A DNA stretch of 64,000 nucleotides from positions 1 through 64,000 of IMG/VR virus record IMGVR_UViG_3300025876_001969, one strand, 5' to 3'. Source of the stretch: a virus. Of this stretch, positions 35,939-41,823 are shown one piece after another. The notes beneath the pieces were generated by a model that ran no database searches, was not told the origin of the DNA, and saw only the letters and a list, made by a program, of their open reading frames with translations. Each line of letters opens with the position of its first letter. Positions within the stretch are counted from its first letter, which is position 1. Both the position numbers and the translations under genes were made by a program.

Positions 35939-38407
35939 ATGAATATTAAAGTTAAGAAAAGAAACGGCCGCCTAGAAGAATTTGAAGTAGATAAAATAAA
36001 CGCAAGCGCATTAAGAGCGTGCAGTGACATAGACAACGTTTCTCCAAGCGAAATAGTTCTAGATGCCCAATTACAGTTATTCGACAAAATAACTACTATC
36101 GAAATAGACAAAGCTTTAGTTTTATCTGCTAGGGAAAAAATAGAAAAAGAGCCAAACTACTCTTACGCTGCTGCAGGGTTACTATTAAACTGCTTATACA
36201 AAGAAGTATTCAAAGAAGGGGTCGACTCAGAAGCTTTTGAATTGCAGTACAGAAAAAGCTTCATACAGAACATTAAAAAATTAGTAAAGCAAGAGATGCT
36301 GGACGAAAGATTACTTGGCTTTGATTTCACCAAACTCTCAGAGGCGCTAAAGATAGACAGGGACAAGAAGTTTAAATACCTAGGAATCCAGATACTATTT
36401 GATCGTTACTTCATAAGAAGTGAAAAGAAAATAATGGAAACTCCTCAAGCTTTTTGGATGAGAGTTGCAATGGGTCTAGCTATTAACGAAGAAGATAAAA
36501 ACGAAAAAGCAATAGAGTTTTACAATCTGTTTAGTCAATTTTTATACACAGCTTCTACCCCCACACTATTCAATAGTGGCACAACCCACTCGCAACTTAG
36601 CTCTTGCTATCTCAATACTTTTGATGATAGTATTGATGGCATATTTGATGGAGCTTGGCAGGAAGCTAGAAAATCTAAGTTTGCGGGTGGTCTAGGTTTT
36701 GATGTAACTCCATTTAGGTCTTCAGGCTCCCACATCAAGGGAACAAATGGAACTTCTGGAGGCTTAATTCCATGGTTGAAAATTTACAACGACTTGCTGG
36801 TTGCTGTAAACCAAGGTGGAAAGCGTCCAGGAGCAGGTTGTGCATACCTAGAGCCTTGGCATTTAGACTTTGAGGATTTCTTAAACTTAAGAAGAAATAC
36901 TGGTGACGATAGACTCAGATGTCACGATATGAATACCGCCTCATGGATCCCAGATATCTTCATGAGAAAAGTTGAAGCTAATGAGGATTGGTACTTCTTC
37001 GACCCGAACGAAAAGCTCACTGATAGCGATGTAAGCCTACACGATTCCTTTGGTAAAGATTTTGACAATAGATATCAAGCAATGTGTCAATCAGCAGAAG
37101 ACGGAAATGTTAAAAACTTTAGAAAAACTCCAGCAAAAGAGTTGTGGAAAAAAATGCTCAAGGTATTATTTGAGACATCACATCCTTGGTGCACATTCAA
37201 AGATCCGTGTAATATAAGATACACTAATCAGCACGAAGGAGTTGTCCATAGTAGTAATCTATGTACAGAAATAACACTCCACACTAAAGCCTCTAAATAT
37301 AAATCCGGCGAGAAGACTGAAATTGGCGAGACTGCTGTATGCAACCTAGGATCAATAAATCTACTGAACCATGTGGAGGAGAAGTCCACGCACGGTAAGT
37401 CTGGTTATTTCATTAATTACGATAAACTAAAATCAACAATACACACGGCCGTAAGAATGCTTGATAATGTTATTGATATCAACTTTTATCCAACAAAAGA
37501 AGCCGCTAACTCAAATCTAAAAAATCGCCCTATAGGGCTAGGTATGATGGCGATACACGACGTGCTTCATAAATTAAATATTAATATTGATAGCGATGAA
37601 TCTATTAAATTCAACGATGAATTGTTTGAGTTTTATTCCTGCCAGTCTATATATGCTAGCTCCATACTAGCTAAGGAAAGAGGATCCTATGAAACTTATG
37701 AAGGCTCATTATGGAGTCAAAACATTTTTCCAATTGATTCCTACAATAACCTAATGTCCTACAAGGGTCAAGCTCCACTTGGTAATGGTGAAACCAAGAA
37801 AGACGAGTGGGAAATCTCAAGGCAACATGTTTCTGAATTCGGTATGAGAAACTCTAATGTTATGGCTATTGCGCCAACTGCAACCATAGGTTATATTAAC
37901 GGAGTAGAGCAAAGCATTGAGCCCAACTTTTCCGTACTCTTTGTTTATGAAAATAAAAGCGGCAACTTCTTTATTACCAACCAGCATTTTATTGATGACA
38001 TGAAAAACGAAGGCTTATGGAGCCCAGAGGTGGCAAAGCTAGTCAAGGATGTTGACGGAGATCTTTCTTTACTTGATGGCGATATCCCACAGTGGATAAA
38101 GGAAAAATACAAAACCGCCTTTGACAGGGATATGTTCAAGTTAATAGAATGCAATGCAGCTAGGCAAAAATGGCTCGACCAAGCGATTAGCTTTAATTTA
38201 TACAACAAGTCAACATCCTTGAAGTACTTAAACGACATTTATATGGAGTGCTGGAAATTAGGACTAAAGACAACGTATTATTTAAGGAATAGGGCCGCCA
38301 GTAAGGTGGAGAAGTCAACCTCCGAAGAGTCAAATTCTTCTAGCTCTCAAACTTCCTGCAGTATTGAAGCAATGAAGAATGGTGGAGAATGTGAAAGCTG
38401 CCAATAG
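35939..38407 (+). CDS. nrdA: Ribonucleoside-diphosphate reductase, large subunit (class I)
   Basis: 822 residues. An N-terminal ATP-cone-like segment starts at MNIKVKKRNGRLEEFEVDKI. Active-site cysteines are seen in LSSCYLNTF (about 222), SSNLCTEI (about 440) and VCNLGSINL (about 466); the radical-transfer tyrosines are in TTYYLRNRAA near 780; and the C-terminal redox pair is in GECESCQ. It reduces ribonucleoside diphosphates to deoxy forms for phage DNA synthesis, with NrdB at 40691. Four genes separate the two subunits, which is unusual. The NUDIX gene starts inside its last codons. Confidence 0.95.
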   Translation: MNIKVKKRNGRLEEFEVDKINASALRACSDIDNVSPSEIVLDAQLQLFDKITTIEIDKALVLSAREKIEKEPNYSYAAAGLLLNCLYKEVFKEGVDSEAFELQYRKSFIQNIKKLVKQEMLDERLLGFDFTKLSEALKIDRDKKFKYLGIQILFDRYFIRSEKKIMETPQAFWMRVAMGLAINEEDKNEKAIEFYNLFSQFLYTASTPTLFNSGTTHSQLSSCYLNTFDDSIDGIFDGAWQEARKSKFAGGLGFDVTPFRSSGSHIKGTNGTSGGLIPWLKIYNDLLVAVNQGGKRPGAGCAYLEPWHLDFEDFLNLRRNTGDDRLRCHDMNTASWIPDIFMRKVEANEDWYFFDPNEKLTDSDVSLHDSFGKDFDNRYQAMCQSAEDGNVKNFRKTPAKELWKKMLKVLFETSHPWCTFKDPCNIRYTNQHEGVVHSSNLCTEITLHTKASKYKSGEKTEIGETAVCNLGSINLLNHVEEKSTHGKSGYFINYDKLKSTIHTAVRMLDNVIDINFYPTKEAANSNLKNRPIGLGMMAIHDVLHKLNINIDSDESIKFNDELFEFYSCQSIYASSILAKERGSYETYEGSLWSQNIFPIDSYNNLMSYKGQAPLGNGETKKDEWEISRQHVSEFGMRNSNVMAIAPTATIGYINGVEQSIEPNFSVLFVYENKSGNFFITNQHFIDDMKNEGLWSPEVAKLVKDVDGDLSLLDGDIPQWIKEKYKTAFDRDMFKLIECNAARQKWLDQAISFNLYNKSTSLKYLNDIYMECWKLGLKTTYYLRNRAASKVEKSTSEESNSSSSQTSCSIEAMKNGGECESCQ

Positions 38408-38801
38408 AAGAGCTTCTGGGGTTGCTGTACTATTTGAAAATTCAGTACTATTAGCGAAGAGATCAGAGAAGTGCCACGTTACCGGAAGGTCATATCCTTA
38501 CGGAGGTTACTGGTCTGTTTTCGGTGGATCAATAGACGAAGGCGAAACTCCAATTGAATGCGCCGGAAGAGAATTATTAGAAGAGTCTAAAATATTTGCA
38601 GACTTTAAATTTATTGAGTTTATCGATGTGATAAGAGATGAATCTTGCGATTTCTACTTTCACATATATAGATCCAACAAGATAGTGATTCCAGAGCTTT
38701 GCCAAGAACACACCGAGTTTGGTTGGTTTAAAATCAACGAGCTGGTTCACTTCCAAGACTTGATAGACTACAACATAGTTAGGCTGCTAGATAGTATATA
38801 A
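38379..38801 (+). CDS. NUDIX hydrolase
   Basis: 140 residues; ATG inside the 3' end of nrdA (29-base overlap). The NUDIX box is present as GSIDEGETPIECAGRELLEE, with the metal-binding R-E-x-x-E-E core; the usual glycine after the box is lysine. The N-terminus RASGVAVLFENSVLLAKRS is typical of small NTP- or nucleotide-sugar pyrophosphohydrolases. Being next to ribonucleotide reductase suggests nucleotide-pool cleaning, but the exact substrate cannot be told. Confidence 0.85.
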   Translation: MVENVKAANRRASGVAVLFENSVLLAKRSEKCHVTGRSYPYGGYWSVFGGSIDEGETPIECAGRELLEESKIFADFKFIEFIDVIRDESCDFYFHIYRSNKIVIPELCQEHTEFGWFKINELVHFQDLIDYNIVRLLDSI

Positions 38802-38827
38802 TTACAATTTCATGTGTATTTATATAC

Positions 38828-39973
38828 ATGAGTAAAAAACTAATACAATCAATAATTTCCGTATTACTAGACAATCCAGTATCCAAATACGTCAAAAAAA
38901 ATAAATTTTCAGAAAAAAAATTAAATGTTTCCGAGCATCCTGCCGATAAAAGAGATTGGGTTCACGTCTCTCAGTATTTAAAATCTGAAAGTATTAGCAG
39001 TAAGGAATTCTCCAGAAGATCACTATGCGTAAGCGTCGCTAACCAAGGGTCAATAGGTTCATGCGTGGGTCACAGCGGAAGGGTTGTTCTTGGTTCGGCT
39101 AGTGCGTTTAAGGCTGAAGAGCCAAGCCCTATGTGGATATACAAGACTGCTAAAAAATACGACCCATGGGCTGGCGAAGATTACTCAGGAACATCGATCA
39201 GGGGGGCTGCTAACGCATTAATAAACGAAGGTTGCTGCTTTGAAAGCTTTTGGCCATATATAGATAGCGAATCCAGCAGCCCTAAAGAAGGGGCAAAAGA
39301 AGACGCTGGACTAAAGAAGATTAGCTCCTACCACGTTATACCCTGCTCCGAAACAGAAGAGATCAAAAGGATGGTGATTGACCGGCCACTTTGGTATGCA
39401 TTCAAGGTTAGGGATTACTTTTTCTCTATTGGATATGACGGCATTGTTGACACAGAAAAATACTTAGCATCAGAGGTTGCTGGCGGCCACGCAGTATGTC
39501 TTATCGGATGGAAGTATATAAACGACAAGCTTTATTGGGAATTTCAAAACAGTTGGGGTTTATTTTTTGGAAACTCTGGCTACTTTTTTATGGAGGATTC
39601 CTTATTTAGGTCTTCTATCATGAACTCTATTGGCCCCTACTATGTAGAGCTTTCGGATGGGTTTGTTAATCCAAAACCAATTGACCCCGATCCAGAACCT
39701 ATCGAACCAGATCCAGAACCTATCGAACCAGAACCAGAACCTATCGAACCAGAACCAGAACCCATCAAACCAGAACCTAAGAAAAGCAAAAACATACCAT
39801 TGATAATTTGCGCAATAATTGTGATTCTAGCATTAATTATATTTTCCAGCTCCTCTGACCCCGAAGCATTACCAATGAACTGGGATGAAAAATTAGAAAA
39901 AGAGTTTAAAGAGAAAGGCATAGATAGAGACTCATACTTGCGCGATTTTAAGAAAAAACAGCAAGCAGAGTAA
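38828..39973 (+). CDS. Papain-like (C1 family) cysteine peptidase with C-terminal membrane anchor
   Basis: 381 residues. Catalytic residues are visible: Cys in NQGSIGSCVGH (about 79), His in VAGGHAVCLIGW (about 221) and Asn in WEFQNSWGLFFGNSG (about 240), giving a complete papain triad. There is no signal peptide. After the domain come four 7-residue Pro/Glu repeats (P-D/E-P-E-P-I-E), then one hydrophobic helix (about 323-341, IPLIICAIIVILALIIF) and a charged tail. The layout suggests a cytoplasmic peptidase tethered to the inner membrane by a stiff stalk. Role in infection (lysis, host takeover, virion maturation) is unknown. Confidence 0.85.
   Translation: MSKKLIQSIISVLLDNPVSKYVKKNKFSEKKLNVSEHPADKRDWVHVSQYLKSESISSKEFSRRSLCVSVANQGSIGSCVGHSGRVVLGSASAFKAEEPSPMWIYKTAKKYDPWAGEDYSGTSIRGAANALINEGCCFESFWPYIDSESSSPKEGAKEDAGLKKISSYHVIPCSETEEIKRMVIDRPLWYAFKVRDYFFSIGYDGIVDTEKYLASEVAGGHAVCLIGWKYINDKLYWEFQNSWGLFFGNSGYFFMEDSLFRSSIMNSIGPYYVELSDGFVNPKPIDPDPEPIEPDPEPIEPEPEPIEPEPEPIKPEPKKSKNIPLIICAIIVILALIIFSSSSDPEALPMNWDEKLEKEFKEKGIDRDSYLRDFKKKQQAE
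39686..39778 (+). repeat. 21-bp coding repeats (PDPEPIE stalk)
   Basis: Four in-frame 21-bp units from 39686 to 39769, plus a partial fifth, encode Pro/Glu heptads between the peptidase domain and its membrane helix. Copies differ by one or two bases. A similar 15-bp Glu/Pro repeat is found in the GHKL ATPase gene at 53919-53978. Confidence 0.85.
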
Positions 39974-40290
39974 TGAATCTGATCATAGACTCAACCCTAT
40001 CCGAACCTCCCAGCGAGATATCCTGCTTCAGGGACGTAACTATGTATAGTAAAGTGTTTCATTTTGAAAACGTACTACTTTCCTGCAAGATGGGCACAAG
40101 ATCTATGTACTGGAACTGGTTAAAGAATAACGGCGCTCATGATTTCATCTCTTATGTTCTCCACGAGGGAGAGTTGGAATCTGGCGCATTAATGCATCCA
40201 GAAAAAGGAGATATAGTCGTAGATAGAATAAACGCGCTCAACTTAAACTACATAATAACCAGGCTCAAAAGAATATCAGAAAATCTATAA
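39973..40290 (+). CDS. Small protein of unknown function
   Basis: 105 residues; ATG shares one base with the peptidase stop and the next gene starts immediately after its own stop, so the three are translationally linked. No signal peptide, membrane segment or known motif. The sequence CFRDVTMYSKVFHFENVLLS and a C-terminal helix IITRLKRISENL suggest a compact soluble protein. Neighbours (membrane-anchored peptidase and spanin-like lipoprotein) might indicate a lysis role, but nothing in the protein shows it. Confidence 0.5.
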   Translation: MNLIIDSTLSEPPSEISCFRDVTMYSKVFHFENVLLSCKMGTRSMYWNWLKNNGAHDFISYVLHEGELESGALMHPEKGDIVVDRINALNLNYIITRLKRISENL

Positions 40291-40614
40291 ATGAAAAAAT
40301 ATATATTAATTTTAATCATTCCCTTCTTGCTTAATTGTTCTACATTTAAAAAAAGTAAAAACACCAATAACTCAACAAGTATACAACAAGTTATACCAAG
40401 TATTAATGATTTCAATAAAGCTGATATAAATAAAGACCAAGTTATAGATAAAAATGAATCAATTAAATTTTTTAATAAAAACAATTCAATAGACTACAAT
40501 ACTCCTTTTGCAGTTTTCTCTATACTGTCGACCATTGTTATGGTTATTTGTTTTTGGCCGATAGTTTATTCTTATTTATCGTCTTTAATTAAAAGATTCA
40601 AGAATCGTTCTTGA
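40291..40614 (+). CDS. Candidate unimolecular spanin: lipoprotein with C-terminal membrane helix and EF-hand-like loop
   Basis: 107 residues. The N-terminus MKKYILILIIPFLLNCS is a lipoprotein signal with lipobox LLNC (Cys 16). Residues about 70-92 (PFAVFSILSTIVMVICFWPIVYS) form one transmembrane helix followed by a basic tail (IKRFKNRS). An outer-membrane lipid anchor plus an inner-membrane helix is the topology of unimolecular spanins such as phage T1 gp11, which fuse the two membranes in lysis. The periplasmic part is short and contains DINKDQVIDKNE, an EF-hand/dockerin-type calcium loop, unusual for a spanin. A plain lipoprotein is the alternative. Confidence 0.5.
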   Translation: MKKYILILIIPFLLNCSTFKKSKNTNNSTSIQQVIPSINDFNKADINKDQVIDKNESIKFFNKNNSIDYNTPFAVFSILSTIVMVICFWPIVYSYLSSLIKRFKNRS

Positions 40615-40620
40615 TTTTTT
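40598..40620 (+). terminator. Rho-independent terminator candidate
   Basis: TCAAGAA, TCG loop, TTCTTGA forms a 7-bp stem followed directly by TTTTTT. It spans the stop codon of the spanin-like gene and immediately precedes the nrdB promoter, so the nrdA transcript would end here and nrdB start anew. The stem is short and AT-rich. Confidence 0.5.
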
Positions 40621-40622
40621 AC

Positions 40623-40651
40623 TTGACCTTTCTTGTTTTTTATTGTATAGT
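40623..40651 (+). promoter_or_regulatory. nrdB promoter TTGACC-N17-TATAGT
   Basis: TTGACC (40623-40628) and TATAGT (40646-40651) with a 17-base spacer form a near-consensus sigma70 promoter. It is preceded by TTTTTTAC as at nrdA. The nrdB ATG is 39 bases after the -10 box. A TATACT box also lies at 40681-40686, 4 bases before the ATG. Confidence 0.7.
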
Positions 40652-40690
40652 TATGTGATCTAATTATTAATCGCATTCGTTATACTATAC

Positions 40691-41704
40691 ATGAAAGATA
40701 AAACAGGAGAACTTTTAACAGACAACATCGCCGGAGTAAACAGAATTTTACCCCACAAACATAAATACGCATGGGACCTATTCCTTAAGAGTTGTGCAAA
40801 CAACTGGATGCCCACTGAAATATCTATGCAAAATGATATAGCCCAATGGAAGAACAATGAAATTACAGAAGATGAGAAATTACTTGTTAAACGATGTCTT
40901 GGATTTTTTGCTGGAAGTGAGTCTCTGGTTGGCAATAATTTGCTTTTGTCCGCTTTTCGTTATATTACAGACGCTGAGTGTCGCCAGTATATATTGCGTC
41001 AAGCTTTTGAAGAAAGTCTTCACAACCTAACTGTTGTATATATATGCGATAGTCTTGATTTAGAAATTGATGAGGTTTATGCGGCCTATCAAAATGTTCC
41101 AAGCATTAAAGCTAAGGATGACTTCTTAATGCAGATTACTGATGATATTAGTTCTAATGACTTTAACTCAACTAGCATTGAGGGCAAGCAGGCCATACTA
41201 AGAAACTTCTTAACCTATTGGATTATATGCGAAGGTACTTTTTTCTTTAGTGGCTTTGCTATGCTTCTTGCGCTTGGTCGTCAAAATAAATTACAGGGTG
41301 TTTCTGATCAGATTAAATATACTTTGAGGGACGAAAGCTCTCACATTGCATTTGGAACTTATCTCATCAATACTTTAATTGATCAAAACCCCTCTATTTG
41401 GACTAAAGAAATTCAAGAGGAATTCATTGAACACATTAAAAAAGCAGTTGACCTTGAAATTGCTTACGCAAAAGATGTTCTTCCCACTGGAATACTTGGG
41501 TTGAATGCAGACATGTTCGTAGACTATATGCATTATATCGGCAATAGACGCTTAGAGGCCATAGGATTAGATTACAGGTTCCCTAGTGATAAGAACCCAT
41601 TCCCTTGGCTAGGAGAGGTTGTTGACGTGCAGGCGATGGGTAATTTCTTCGAAAGAAGAGTTCGCGAGTATCAACAAAGCGGCTCTTTAGAAGACGACTT
41701 TTAA
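40691..41704 (+). CDS. nrdB: Ribonucleoside-diphosphate reductase, small subunit, tyrosyl-radical residue absent
   Basis: 337 residues. Metal ligands are visible: Glu77 in GSESLVGNN, Glu108 and His111 in FEESLHNL, and later Glu/His in EGTFFF and RDESSHIAFG. In class Ia proteins the radical tyrosine is four residues after this first His; here that position is Val115 (LHNLTVVYICDSL). In the chlamydial class Ic protein the same motif is HTHTFLYICESL with Phe at that position. With Glu rather than Asp as first ligand, a Mn/Fe or other tyrosine-independent cofactor is likely. It pairs with NrdA at 35939. Confidence 0.93.
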   Translation: MKDKTGELLTDNIAGVNRILPHKHKYAWDLFLKSCANNWMPTEISMQNDIAQWKNNEITEDEKLLVKRCLGFFAGSESLVGNNLLLSAFRYITDAECRQYILRQAFEESLHNLTVVYICDSLDLEIDEVYAAYQNVPSIKAKDDFLMQITDDISSNDFNSTSIEGKQAILRNFLTYWIICEGTFFFSGFAMLLALGRQNKLQGVSDQIKYTLRDESSHIAFGTYLINTLIDQNPSIWTKEIQEEFIEHIKKAVDLEIAYAKDVLPTGILGLNADMFVDYMHYIGNRRLEAIGLDYRFPSDKNPFPWLGEVVDVQAMGNFFERRVREYQQSGSLEDDF

Positions 41705-41717
41705 ATTCTAAAAAGCG

Positions 41718-41775
41718 CCTTGGAGATTCTGTTTATCATCTTGTTTGATCAAGATTCATGTTTTCATCTTCAAGG
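41718..41775 (+). ncRNA. Structured stem-loop element, copy 2 (downstream of nrdB)
   Basis: Outer stem CCTTGGAGAT (41718-41727) pairs with ATCTTCAAGG (41766-41775) over 10 pairs (one G-T). A 10x10 internal loop starts TCTGTTTATC. The inner hairpin ATCTTG/CAAGAT (41738-41743/41750-41755) has a 6-base loop. Compared with copy 1 at 35755-35810, four outer-stem pairs change on both sides together. It begins 13 bases after the nrdB stop and is followed 12 bases later by a promoter. Confidence 0.55.
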
Positions 41776-41787
41776 AGTTTAATTTTA

Positions 41788-41816
41788 TTGGATATATAGC
41801 TTGCATGTAGTGTAAT
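41788..41816 (+). promoter_or_regulatory. Promoter candidate TTGGAT-N17-TGTAAT
   Basis: TTGGAT (41788-41793) and TGTAAT (41811-41816) with 17 bases between lie just before the GTG start at 41824. The -10 ends 7 bases before the start codon, so the leader would be almost absent, as with the TATAAT boxes before other virion genes. Confidence 0.4.
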
Positions 41817-41823
41817 TTACATA

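Noticed and set aside
39640-39921. - strand frame with SGSGSIGSGS repeats
   Set aside because: Antisense shadow of the Pro/Glu stalk of the papain-like peptidase.
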